This document shows positions 16,480 to 25,371 of a DNA stretch of 64,000 bases, piece after piece. This DNA is from Aureococcus anophagefferens. Lineage: Eukaryota > Sar > Pelagophyceae > Pelagomonadales > Pelagomonadaceae. Both the position numbers and the translations under genes were made by a program. The stretch covers positions 10,282 to 74,281 of the forward strand of contig NW_008705574.1 of NCBI RefSeq assembly GCF_000186865.1. Direction: 5' to 3'. Each line of letters opens with the position of its first letter. The first letter of the stretch is position 1. Below the pieces are notes generated by a model. That model was given only the letters and a program-made list of their open reading frames with translations, was not told the origin of the DNA and made no database searches.

Positions 16480-18476
16480 TTATAACTTTTTGCCCTTCTT
16501 GCCCTTGCCCTTCTCCTTGCAGGGCTTTCCGTTCTTCTTCTTGCAGGGGGGCTTGTCGCCCTCCGGCCAGTCCTCGTCCGGCCCGTCCTTCGGCTTGCAG
16601 GGTTTGCCGTTCTTCTTCTCGCAGGGGGGCTTGTCGCCCTCCGGCCAGTCCTCGTCCGGCCCGTCCTTGCAGGGTTTGCCGTTCTTCTTCTTGCAGGGGG
16701 GCTTGTCGCCCCACCCGTCGCCGTCCTCGGGCCAGTCCTCGTCTTTGTCGTCCTTGGGCTTGCACTCGTCGTGCTTCCACTTGCAGCCGAGCGGGTCCTT
16801 TTTGCACGACTTCTTGCTCGTGTTTTCCTCGCACGACCCGAACGGGGGATCGTCCGGTTCGAAGGGCGCGTCCTCCGCGTCGCAGGTGCCGCAGGTGAGC
16901 TGGCACGCGTCGTAGGCCTCGCGGCCGTCGTCGCCGACGCGCGAGCACTCCTTCTCCGTGAGCTTCTTACACTTTTTGTGGTCCTTGTCGCAGACCTTCT
17001 TGAGGCGCTTCTTGATGTACTTGCAGTCCTTGGGCTTCACTTTGCCCCCGCGCCTGTGTGGATTCCAAATCTTCAACCCGACTTCAATGCGCGCGTAATC
17101 GAACGGATTGGACCACACTCTTTCGACCCCCCAAACCAGTGGTTGGAATCCACACTGCCCCCGCGCGACTTCTCGTTGCTCTGAAGCCAGTTCTTGTCGT
17201 CCTCGCACTTCCACGGGCCGTCGTCCTCGTCGCACGTGTTGCATTCGACGAAGCACGCGTCCTTGGCCGACACGCCCGTCGAGTCCTTGGCGTTCTTGCA
17301 GGCGCGCTCGAGCTTCTTGCCATCTTTCTTGCCGATCCAGTCGCAGTCCTTCGACGGGCGCATCGGGAGGTGCCACGACGTCGACGACTCGCAGCCGCCG
17401 AAGCCGCCCGTCGGCGCGGGCGTCTCCTCGATGGGCTCGTCGGGCGGGAAGGGCCCGTCGTCGACAGGCGGCACGTCGATGGGCGGCAGATCGTAGCCGT
17501 CGCCGTAGTCGTCTTCGAGGCGGCGCGACGTCCAGGAGTGCGAGAGCATGTGCTCGCCGTAGTCGCCGAACTTGTGCCAGTCGTTGGCCGTGCGGCCGTC
17601 CGAAGCACGCGCGGGCGTCTCGTCGTCGCCGCGGAGGAGCGTGGCGTCGTCGTACATGCCGCCGGCGAGGCGACCCTGATGGTATACCTCCGAGAGCATG
17701 TAGGGCCCCGTGGAGCGCAGGATGTCTAGGTCGGTGACTTCGTCCTTGTCTTCGAGGGCCTTGGCGCGGCGCACGGCCTCGTCGAGCGCATCGACGACGA
17801 GCGCGTGGCCGGCCTCGGCGCCAAAGGCGTAGTTTCCGACCTGGAAGTGCTCGAAGTCGTCGCGGGGGCGCGCGAAGTGGCGCTCCGCGAAGGCGTCGTC
17901 GGACTTCCACCACTCGAGCGGAAAGACGGCCGTCGAGTCCTCCGCGAGGGGGGCGAAGTTCTTCTTCGCGAGCACCTGCGTGGGCGCGTAGGTCATAGGT
18001 CCGTAGGTTCCGGTCGAGGCTACGTAGGCTCCAGAGGCTCGAGCCGAGGCTACGTAGCCTCGTAGGCGCCTACGTAGGCACCTATGCGACACTGGCGAGC
18101 ACGTCCTTGTCAAGGTAGAAGCCGCCGTTCTTCGCGACGACGGCGAGGCGGAACCTACGGGCCGGTGTTCCAGGGGGCGCGGCGGCGGGCAAGGCGGGAG
18201 CGCTCACATGTCCGCCCTCATGACGGGCCGCGGCGCCGCGGCGTAGACTTCGGCGAGCTCGGTGCCCGCGTACTCGCGCTCGATGAACGCGGCGGCCTCC
18301 TCGTCGGAGAAGTCCGTGATCTCGAAGTCGCCGTTGAGCTCGCGGAGGATCGCGTCGTACGTGGCCCAGTCGGCGCCTTCCTTCGGGCCGTGCGTGAGGT
18401 AGATGGACTTGGGGATGTCGGCCGCCACCGGCGCGGAGAGCGCGAGGGCGACGACGAGTTTCATTGCCTTCTGCAT
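16480..18476 (-). CDS. secreted DXD-motif glycosyltransferase with ShKT-like Cys-rich tail (paralogue A)
   Basis: Four exons: 18208-18476, 18103-18154, 17167-17975 and 16480-17053, total 1704 bp, 567 residues, in frame throughout. The signal peptide is MQKAMKLVVALALSAPVAA. Then comes a sugar-binding DXD glycosyltransferase domain of the Och1/alpha-1,4 type: IPKSIYLTHGP ... VMRADMFRLAVVAKNGGFYLD with the DKD metal site. After an acidic linker are Cys-rich ShKT-like modules (AYDACQLTCGTC). The end is three near-identical acidic/basic units (GPDEDWPEGDKPPCKKKNGK). Likely a Golgi or secreted enzyme acting on polysaccharide or glycoprotein. The paralogue at 18900 lacks all three introns and has a shorter tail. 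Confidence 0.82.
17054..17166 (-). mobile_element. introner intron, GTGTGG-terminus subfamily (short form)
   Basis: 113 bp intron in paralogue A. Inverted termini GTGTGGATTCCA / TGGAATCCACAC; ends CAG. Direct repeats GCGCGGGG flank it (identity extends to 11 bp, GCGCGGGGGCA). Splicing at GC of the left repeat gives EKSRGGKVK, exactly the pre-insertion codons; a GT donor 3 bp upstream would also stay in frame. The ATTGAAGTCGGGTTGAAGATTT stretch is shared with the element at 10452. Paralogue B has no intron here. Confidence 0.85.
17976..18102 (-). mobile_element. palindrome-rich intron with 8 bp target duplication
   Basis: 127 bp intron in paralogue A, from GTGCTCGC to CACGCAG, phase 0 (YLDKD / VLAKKN). 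The 8 bp GTGCTCGC occurs both at the intron start and at the start of the next exon. The interior is built of CTACGTAGG-like palindromes. It shares no core with the other introners. Paralogue B has one copy of the 8-mer and no insert. Confidence 0.85.
18155..18207 (-). other. 53 bp GT-AG intron absent from the paralogue
   Basis: GTGAGCG...CCCGTAG, phase 2, within the VMRADMFRLAVV block of the glycosyltransferase. The matching position in paralogue B is uninterrupted. No target duplication is seen, so its origin may differ from the two other introns of this gene. Confidence 0.75.
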
Positions 18477-18658
18477 GTTCGTCGGGGAGATTGCTGATTC
18501 GTGCACGTGCACGTTGCTGTTGTCGCGGTGTGGCGACGGTACGAGGTCGAGACGCTCGGTGAGGCTCTTTTTATTTTTCCCGGAGCTCGTGCGGAGACGA
18601 CTTTCGAGACCCCTCGCCGGGGGTCCGCTCGGACCCCACACTAAGTCCTACACTAGCT

Positions 18659-18705
18659 CGGAAGCGCGGTGGGAAGGGCAAGAAGGGGGCGCCTTCAGAT
18701 GACTA
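18659..18705 (+). pseudogene. duplicated 3' tail of the HA-domain gene
   Basis: Reads RKRGGKGKKGAPSDD then stop, the same as the C terminus encoded at 16309-16356, followed by the same downstream sequence. There is no start or upstream gene body. It marks the left breakpoint of the tandem duplication. Confidence 0.85.
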
Positions 18706-18899
18706 GGGTATTATCATTTTGTCCGGGAGTCATATTGCATACATGTGGGTGGCGGCGGGTCCGCGGAGCGGGCCGGCGCGGCGGGTACGCGGAGCGGGCC
18801 GGCGGCGGGTGCTTCTGCGCGCCTTCTGCGAGCTAGTTGCGCCTTGTGCGTGGGTGCTTCTGCGCGCCTTGTGCGAGCTAGTTGCGCCTTGTGCGTGGC

Positions 18900-20389
18900 T
18901 TAGAGCTTCTTGCCCTTCTTGCCCTTGTCTGCGCCCTTGGGCTTACACTTGTCGTTCTTCCACTTGCAGCCGAGCACATCCTTTTTGCACGAGTTCCTGC
19001 TCGTGTTGTCCTTGCACCGTGTCGTCGACCCGCCGCCGGCGGTGAAGCCTCCTTTCGCGGGCTTGCACTTGGCGTTCTTCTTCTTCCACTCGCAGCCGAG
19101 CGCGTCCTTTGTGAACGATTTCTTGCTCGTGTTGTCGGCGCACGACCCGCCGGTGAACTCTTCGGGCCCGTCCGATTCGAAGGGCGCGTCCTCCGCGTCG
19201 CAGGTGCCGCAGGTGAGCTGGCACGCGTCGTAGGCCTCGCGGCCGTCGTCGCCGACGCGCGAGCACTCCTTCTTCGTGAGTTTCTTGCATTTCTTCTCCG
19301 TGAGCTTCTTGCACTTCTTGAGGCGCTTCTTGATGTACTTGCAGGTCTTGTCTTTCCCTTTGTTGTTGTTCTGATACCAGCTCTTGTCGTCCTCGCACTT
19401 CCACGGGCCGTCGTCCTCGTCGCACGTGTATATTCGACGAAGCACGCGTCCTTGGCCTTAACGCCCATCGAGTCCTTGGTGTTCTTGCACGCGCGCTTGA
19501 GCTTCTTGCCCGTTTTCTTGCCGATCCAGTCGCAGTCCTTCGACGGGCGCTTCGGGAGGTGCCACGACGTCGACGACTCGCAGACGGGCTCTTCGTAGTA
19601 GTCGTCGGTGAGGCGGCGCGACGTCCAGGAGTGCGAGAGCATGTGCTCGCCGTAGGCGCCCAGCTTGTGCCAGTCGTTCTCTGTGCGGCCGTCGGAGGGA
19701 CGCGCGGGCGTCTCGTCGTCGCCGCGGAGGAGCGTGGCGTCGTCGTACATGCCGCCGGCGAAGCGGCCGCCGTGGTAAACCTCAGAAAGCATGTAGGGCC
19801 CCGTGGAGCGGAGCACGTCCAAGTCGGTGACTTCGTCCTTGTCTTCGAGGGCCTTGGCGCGGCGCACGGCCTCGTCGAGCGCGTCGACGACGAGAGCGTG
19901 GCCGGCCTCGGCGCCGAAGGCGTAGTTTCCGACCTGGAAGTGCTCGAAGGCGTCGCGGGGGCGCGCGAAGTGGCGCGCCGCGAAGGCGTCGTCGGATTTC
20001 CACCACTCGAGCGGAAAGACGGCGGTCGACGCCTCCGCGAGGGGGGCGAAGTTCTTCCTCGCGAGCACGTCCTTGTCGAGGTAGAAGCCGCCGTTCTTCG
20101 CGACGACGGCGAGGCGAAAGAGATCTGCTTTCATGACGGGCCGCGGCGCTGCGGCGTAGACTTCGGCGAGCTCGGTGCCGGCGTACTCGCGCTCGATGAA
20201 CGCGGCGGCCTCGTCGTCGGAGAAGTCCATGATCTCGAAGTCGCCGTTGAGCTCGCGGAGGATCGCGTCGTACGTGGCCCAGTCGGCGCCTTCCTTCGGG
20301 CCGTGCGTGAGGTAGATGGACTTGGGGATGTCGGCCGCGACCGGCGCGGAGAGCGCGAGGGCGACGACGAGTTTCATCGCCTTCTGCAT
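18900..20389 (-). CDS. DXD glycosyltransferase with ShKT-like tail (paralogue B, one frame break)
   Basis: Intronless counterpart of the gene at 16480. Signal peptide and glycosyltransferase domain are intact (VMKADLFRLAVVAKNGGFYLD, DKD). At about 19428-19433 one base is missing relative to paralogue A (GAATATACACG against GAATGCAACACG), so the frame switches within the first Cys-rich module. Beyond it the other frame continues as TCDEDDGPWKCEDDKSWYQ and on to a normal stop at 18900, with AYDACQLTCGTC and further Cys-rich modules conserved. The 1490 bp length is one base short of a multiple of three. Either a recent inactivating deletion of the tail or an assembly error. Confidence 0.78.
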
Positions 20390-20585
20390 GATCGTCGGGG
20401 AGATTGCTGATTCGTGCACGTCACGTGCACGTCGCTGTTGTCGCGGCTTGGCGACGGTACGAGGCGGAGGTGGGATCGTCGAGCGGCGCGAGCGGCGTCG
20501 GCGTCGTGTGTGTCGCCACCCCGCCAAATCCCGGACTTCGCGGACGTCGTCGTTTGTTCGAGACCCGTCGCGGGGGGGTCGGACC

Positions 20586-20729
20586 CTAGCCCGCCCACCT
20601 TACGCAGCGCCCCCCCGTGTCCGCCCGCCGCAGGATGCCCGCGACCTCCGCGTCGTCGTCGACGAGGTAGCGCAGGTCGGCGGCCGTGATCTTCGTCGTG
20701 CGGTGGTCCGGCCCGAGCTTCGCGACCAT
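20586..20729 (-). CDS. short hypothetical protein or truncated first exon
   Basis: 47 codons from ATG at 20729: MVAKLGPDHRTTKITAADLR then YLVDDDAEVAGILRRADTGG and a few more. The composition is protein-like, but the frame ends at the breakpoint of the tandem duplication. A consensus donor GTAAGG follows TGC near the end, suggesting this is the first exon of a gene whose remainder was displaced. Family not recognised. Confidence 0.35.
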   Translation of the reverse strand: MVAKLGPDHRTTKITAADLRYLVDDDAEVAGILRRADTGGRCVRWAG

Positions 20730-20800
20730 GCGCTCTCTTCAAAGGCTAAAAGATCAGTGTTTGAATTTCAACTTGACCTCACTTAAGAACCAAACGCCGC

Positions 20801-22453
20801 TTACGGCCGACTCAGCAGCAGCTCCTCGAACGCGCGAGCGAAGTCGACGTCGCCGTCGTCGGTGCGATGGAAGACGTGCGCGGCGTTTCCGCCGAGGAAG
20901 TCGGGGATCGCGTCGGCGCCGCCGAGGACGGCCGCGAGCTTCGCCGCGGCCCGGTCGCCGCGCGGGAGCATGACGATGCGATTTCGGAGGCTCGCGGGCA
21001 TGAAGGGCTTCGCCATGTTGAAGAGCAGGCGGTTGAAGCCCGACGCGCCCGCGACGACGAACTCCGCGCCGCGCTCGGGGAACGCCGTCGTCAGCGCGTC
21101 GAGGCCGCCCCGCAGCACGCGCCAGCCCGTCATCAGCGGCACGCGCGACGGCGACAGGTCCGCGGCCTCGACGTACCTGTGGGCGTTTCGCGTCTTCTCT
21201 CGTCGCATCGGAGGGAGAGGCGCTCTTCTCGTCGTATCGCCCTCGACTCGAGGCGCCGCGCCGCGCGTGAAGCCGCCGCCGCCCGCGAGCGCGCAGAGCT
21301 CGAAGAGCGTGGCGACGGCGTCGACCCAGGCCCGCTCGCCCGCGGCGCCGAGGTTGCGAAGGTCGATGAGGCCGGACCGCGCCCAGACGATGGGCCGGCC
21401 CGCGGCGTCGCGGCCGCGGACGTAGAGCCCGCCGCCGCGGAGCGCTTTGCCCGCCGCGCGGAGCCTCTCCTCGGTCGCGAGCGGCTCGTCGCGGCCCGCG
21501 GCGTCGACGCCGGCCCGCGCGAGCGCCGCGGCGACGCGCGGCGCGATGGGCGCGGGCTTGCCGCCGCCGGCGTCGCGGCGGTACCGCGCGGCGCCCGCGA
21601 CCTTGCGCCGCGCCCAGGTCGCGTCGCGGTCGCCGCCTACCGAGGGCGCGCCGTCCGAGACGCTCCCGGGGACGCGACGCGGGCCCGCGCGGTCGAGGAG
21701 GCGCCGCAGGTAGGCGTCGTCCATGGACAGGGGCACGCGGCCGCCCGCGGCGCGCTTCAGGCGCGAGACCTACGCCCGCGGCGCTCCCGCGGCGACGACC
21801 GCCGGCGCACGCGCCTCCGCGTCCTCCTCCCGCGCCTCGTCGACGGCCGTCGCGACGGCCTCGGGCCGCGCCGGCGGGGTTTGCAGCGCTGGCGGGGTTT
21901 GCAGCGCCGCCGGCGGCGGCGCGGCGGATCCGCCGCGGCCGAGCGCGCGCGCGCCGAGGACCGCGGAGCACGCGCAGGCGACGCCCGCCGCCGGCCCCGC
22001 CGTGGCCGTCGCGACGGCCACGGTGACCCAGAGCGCGGCGAGCGCCGCGCCGCTCGCCTCGGGCGGCGCCGCCGCCGGCCGGGGCTCGGGCCGCTGGAGC
22101 GCGAGCACGCGCTGGACGACGGCCGACGGCGCGTCCTCGGCCGGCGGCCGCTCGAGGAACGCGTCGATCGCGCTCGCCGGCGCGGTCGCGGCCGCCGTCT
22201 TCAGCCAGCGGTCGAGGGCGTCGCGGCGCCGCTCGAGGAGGTGGACGTCGTCCATGCGCCAGCCGCCGCGGATGCGCGGGAAGGGCGGCACGGTGCCCAC
22301 GCCGAGGGCGTTGGCCACGCGGCTCAGGCCCGCGAAGTCGCGGTGCCGGCGCTCCACCTCCCAGGAGTTGCCCGACGCCGCGCAGCGGATCTTGTAGACG
22401 GCGTGGCTGCCCGTCCACCGGAAGCTGACCACGTTCGTGCAGACGACGGCCAT
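20801..22453 (-). CDS. PX domain - CRAL-TRIO (Sec14-like) lipid-binding protein
   Basis: The N-terminal part (from ATG 22453) is a phox-homology domain: VSFRWTGSHAVYKIRC, SWEVERRHRDFAGLSR, FPRIRGGW, LLERRRDALDRWL. A hydrophobic stretch follows (LAALWVTVAVATATAGPAAG). The second part has a CRAL-TRIO N lobe (MDDAYLRRLLDRA) and Sec14 lobe (RPIVWARSGLIDLRN, TGWRVLRGGLDALTTAFPER, GFNRLLFNMAKPFMP, AIPDFLGGN). A stop at 21770 separates them in one frame, but TAG at 21770-21772 is a good 3' splice site; a 75 bp intron (21770-21844, donor GTCGACG) joins both in phase, giving 525 residues. The intron is inferred; two separate genes remain possible. Confidence 0.65.
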
Positions 22454-22556
22454 GAGGGCTGCCCCACCTCAGCGGAGATCACCAGACGATCGACCTCTCG
22501 TTCAGCGGAAACATAGGCATTGTACTGCAAGTTGAAGACGGAGAGCATCGATCGCG

Positions 22557-23378
22557 ATGGCCCGCAGCTTTGTGCCGGCGTGCGTCTTGCTCGCAGCCTG
22601 CGCCACAGCACTCCTGGCGCCACCAAAACCAACGGCGCCTGCGCGCCGTCCGTCTCCGTCTAGACCATTCGCGCCTGCGCGCCGGCGCGCCGCCGCGCTC
22701 GAGGACGCCTCGGGCTCCGTCGCCGTGCGCCCGACGCCGGACCGCGGCCTCGGCGTCTTCGCCACGGCGGCCATCGCCAACGGCACCTTCGTCGTCGACT
22801 ACGCCGGCGAGGTCATCGACGCCGACGAGGTCGCGGCGCGCCACCCGGAGCTCGAGCCCGAGTACGCGTTCCGCGTCGGCGAGCTCTACATCGACGCGGA
22901 GCGGTGCGACCACTGGTCCAAGCGCATGAACCACGACGCGCTGGACCCGGCCCTCGACTTCGAGGTGTCGGAGTCGCCGCCGCGCGTGCGCTTCACGGCG
23001 ATCCGCGACGTCGCCGCGGGCGAGGAGCTGACTTTTGATTACGGCGAGGAGTACTGGGACGGCCGGTCCTTCGCTCCGGACCCGGCCACGGACGCGCGCA
23101 TCTACGCGGCGCCCATCCGCTGCGAGTCCATGGACCTGGGCGTGCCGCTGTCGGACGCGTCCGTGGACGACGTCCTAGCCGCGCGCGCGCCGCGCGCGGA
23201 GAAGGTCGCGGCGCTGCGGCGCGCGCTCGACTACTTCGGCGCGGACCAGCGCGCCGTGGACGTCCCGGCGCCGCGGCTCCTGCGCTGGCTCGGACGGCCG
23301 CCGACAGTCGTCGACGCCGCGGACGCGAGCCCGCGGCAGCTCGCGCGCGCGCTCCGCGTGTGCCTCGCCTGGGATTAG
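22557..23378 (+). CDS. SET-domain lysine methyltransferase with N-terminal targeting leader
   Basis: 273 residues. The leader FVPACVLLAACATALLAPPK looks like a signal peptide with a cleavage motif similar to the plastid A-F-A-P type (here L in place of F). SET motifs follow in order: TPDRGLGVFATAAI, GTFVVDYAGEVI, MNHDA (the N-H of motif III) and ELTFDYGEEYWDGR. No post-SET cysteines are seen. A plastid protein methyltransferase is possible, but histone activity is not excluded. The stop overlaps the stop of the convergent PX gene by four bases. Confidence 0.78.
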   Translation: MARSFVPACVLLAACATALLAPPKPTAPARRPSPSRPFAPARRRAAALEDASGSVAVRPTPDRGLGVFATAAIANGTFVVDYAGEVIDADEVAARHPELEPEYAFRVGELYIDAERCDHWSKRMNHDALDPALDFEVSESPPRVRFTAIRDVAAGEELTFDYGEEYWDGRSFAPDPATDARIYAAPIRCESMDLGVPLSDASVDDVLAARAPRAEKVAALRRALDYFGADQRAVDVPAPRLLRWLGRPPTVVDAADASPRQLARALRVCLAWD

Positions 23379-24895
23379 AGCGCGCAGCACCGCACCTCCT
23401 TGGGCCGCGGCGACGCGGGCGGGCCCGGCCGCAGCGAGGTGAGCCGGTCGAGCTCCGCGGCCTTGGCCTCGAGGCGCGCGATGAGCGCCGCCGCCTCGGC
23501 GCGGTCGCGGTCCGCGTTCGCCTCCACGTCGCCGAGGCGGAAGAGCAGCTGCTCCTGGGCCCGCGCGAGCGCGTCGCCGCGGTCGCGCTCGCGGCGGAGG
23601 TCGCGCTCCGCGTCCTCGAGGGCCTCGTCCTTGGCCGCGCATTCGGCGACGGCGGCCTCGTGGTCCGCGGTCTTCGCGCGGAGCTGGGCGGCGAGCGCGT
23701 CCTTCGCGGCGCGCTCGTCGGCGAACTTGGCCTCGGCGTCGCCCACGGCGTAGGCCGCCCGCGCCGCCGCCTGCTTCGCCGCGGCCGCCTCGGCCTCGAA
23801 GACGGCGTCGCGGTCCGCGAGCGCCGCGGCGTGCGCCGCCTCGCGCTCCCGGAGCGTCCCCTCGAGGGACGCGAGCGCGTCCTGCTGCGCGGCGCTCGCC
23901 TTCGCCGCGGCCGCCGCGCAGTCGCGCTGCTGCTTCAGGGCCGTCGCGAGGTCCCCGCGCGCCGAGTCGCGCGCGCCCTCGGCCGCTCGCAACGCCTCCG
24001 CGGCGTCCGCGAGCGCCGCGTCCTTGGCCTCCAAAGCTGTCGCGTGGACCGCGTCCTCGGCTTCGAGCGCCGCCGCGTGGGCCGCGTCCTTGTCCTCTAA
24101 AGCCGTCGCGTGCGCCGCGTCCTTGTCCTCTAAAGCCGTCGCGTGGGCCGCGTCCTTTTCCTCCAAAGCCGTCGCGTGGGCCGCGTCTTTGTCCTCCAAA
24201 GCCGTCGCGTGCGCCGCGTCTTTGTCCTCCAAAGCCGTCGCGTGGGCCGCGTCTTTGTCCTCTAAAGCCGTCGCGTGCGCCGCGTCTTTGTCCTCCAAAG
24301 CCGTCGCGTGGGCCTGCGCCTGCTCCTGGAGGGCGTCGCGCTCCGCGAGCGCCTCGCTCGTCAGCGGCAGCGGCGGCGCCGGCGGCGCGTCGTCCTTGGC
24401 CTCGTCGTCGTCGTCGTCGTCGTCGTCGTCCCGCGCGGGCGTCCGGTTCGGCGTGGACGCGACCGAGCGGCTCGGCGTCGACGGCGCGTCGTCGTCGCGG
24501 CGCTCCCAGCCCGCCTCGAGGCCCAGGAACATGCGGAGCGCCCTGGCGCGGGCCTCGTCGAGCCGGTCGCGCTTCGACGCGAGCTCGGCGACCCAGTCCC
24601 TTAGTCGCGACGCGCGCCTCTCGAGCGCGGGCGCCGACAGCGCGCCCGACAGCACGGACCGCGCGGGGAACGTCGCCGACAGCTTGAGAACCTTCGCCAC
24701 GTCCTGGCGCAGCGCGCGGAACTCGGAGAAGCGCCGCGTCGCCGTCGCCGTGCGCGTGCCCTCGTAGCGCGTCGTGAGCGCGTACCAGACCGTGCCGCAG
24801 TCGTCGGGCGCCGCGACGGCGACCGTGACCTTCCACTTCTCCGGCGCGCCCTTGTCCTTGCGCAGCGCGTCGGCGAAGGCAGTGGCGCGCGACAT
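23375..24895 (-). CDS. PX-domain protein with long coiled coil
   Basis: About 506 residues from ATG at 24895 (MSRATAFADALRK). Residues about 20-130 form a PX domain (WKVTVAVAAPDDCGTVWYAL, TATRRFSEFRALRQDVAKVL, LERRASRLRDWVAELAS, RMFLGL). A poly-Asp linker follows. The rest is a coiled coil that begins with about ten copies of a 10-residue unit (HATALEDKDA) and continues as Ala/Glu/Lys-rich heptads. Probably a phosphoinositide-binding tether in endosomal sorting, by analogy with sorting-nexin-like proteins; this is inference. It ends CCAL, which could be prenylated. Confidence 0.72.
   Translation of the reverse strand: MSRATAFADALRKDKGAPEKWKVTVAVAAPDDCGTVWYALTTRYEGTRTATATRRFSEFRALRQDVAKVLKLSATFPARSVLSGALSAPALERRASRLRDWVAELASKRDRLDEARARALRMFLGLEAGWERRDDDAPSTPSRSVASTPNRTPARDDDDDDDDDEAKDDAPPAPPLPLTSEALAERDALQEQAQAHATALEDKDAAHATALEDKDAAHATALEDKDAAHATALEDKDAAHATALEEKDAAHATALEDKDAAHATALEDKDAAHAAALEAEDAVHATALEAKDAALADAAEALRAAEGARDSARGDLATALKQQRDCAAAAAKASAAQQDALASLEGTLREREAAHAAALADRDAVFEAEAAAAKQAAARAAYAVGDAEAKFADERAAKDALAAQLRAKTADHEAAVAECAAKDEALEDAERDLRRERDRGDALARAQEQLLFRLGDVEANADRDRAEAAALIARLEAKAAELDRLTSLRPGPPASPRPKEVRCCAL
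24020..24315. repeat. 30 bp coding tandem repeat
   Basis: About ten contiguous copies of a 30 bp unit encoding HATALEDKDA (minus strand), with silent variation (TCTAAAGCC / TCCAAAGCC). It is in frame within the PX coiled-coil gene. Confidence 0.93.
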
Positions 24896-25371
24896 CGGTC
24901 GGTGTGCCTGGTTCCGCCCTCGGAGAGCGCCTCTATAGCCTCTCTCGACTCGAATTGCCACAACAACTAAAAGCGTCAACAAAGTTTTAGCTTTTCGACG
25001 GCCTCTCCGCGCAAACGCCAAGGATCGAACGCCGTCCGCGACGCGCCGGCGTGTCCTCGTGGCGCTACGAGCCGCCGCTGGCCCGACGTAATCCGACTCG
25101 ACACGTCCGGGCGCGGACAGAGCGCGACGAAACTCGCCAGGAGTCTTCCGGACGATAGCAGCCGCGGGCTGGTCGACGCCGACCCGCGAAGAGACGATGG
25201 GCATGTTGCTCAGCCTCTGTGACGCTACGCGCGAGGATGGCGTCGCACGCGCTTGGTGAGGTCGATGATGAGGCCGACGCAAATCGCAGGCAAGGCGATC
25301 TTGTGATCGAGACGATCAACCCGCTCGAACTGGGCCTCGACGTCGTAGCCCGAACAGTGGCCTTGGTGTTG
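24896..25371. other. spacer upstream of PX and bZIP genes
   Basis: About 475 bp between two divergently transcribed genes; both promoters must lie here. An AT-richer patch is at 24955-24995. An in-frame upstream extension of the bZIP frame (from 25219) exists but does not look coding. Confidence 0.5.

Larger units (their letters stand above)
16309..18658. repeat. 2.35 kb tandem duplication, unit 1
   Basis: Begins in the last codons of the HA-domain gene and runs through the glycosyltransferase/ShKT gene into its upstream region. The period to unit 2 is 2350 bp (GAAGCGCGG at 16311 and 18661). Unit 1 contains three introns that unit 2 lacks. Confidence 0.9.
18659..20586. repeat. tandem duplication, unit 2
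   Basis: Second copy of the unit starting at 16309. It is shorter because it lacks three introns and part of the acidic C-terminal repeats. Similarity runs past the start codon at 20389 into the shared upstream region (GATTCGTGCACGT near 20408) and fades near 20586. Confidence 0.85.

Noticed and set aside
21170..21260. Possible intron in the CRAL-TRIO part, where the sequence becomes Arg-rich
   Set aside because: The frame reads through and the only GT donor (GTCGAGG) gives the wrong phase with the CACAG acceptor.
24020..24315. Regular 30 bp repeats that could be taken for a CRISPR array
   Set aside because: Contiguous units with no spacers, in frame within a eukaryotic coiled-coil gene.
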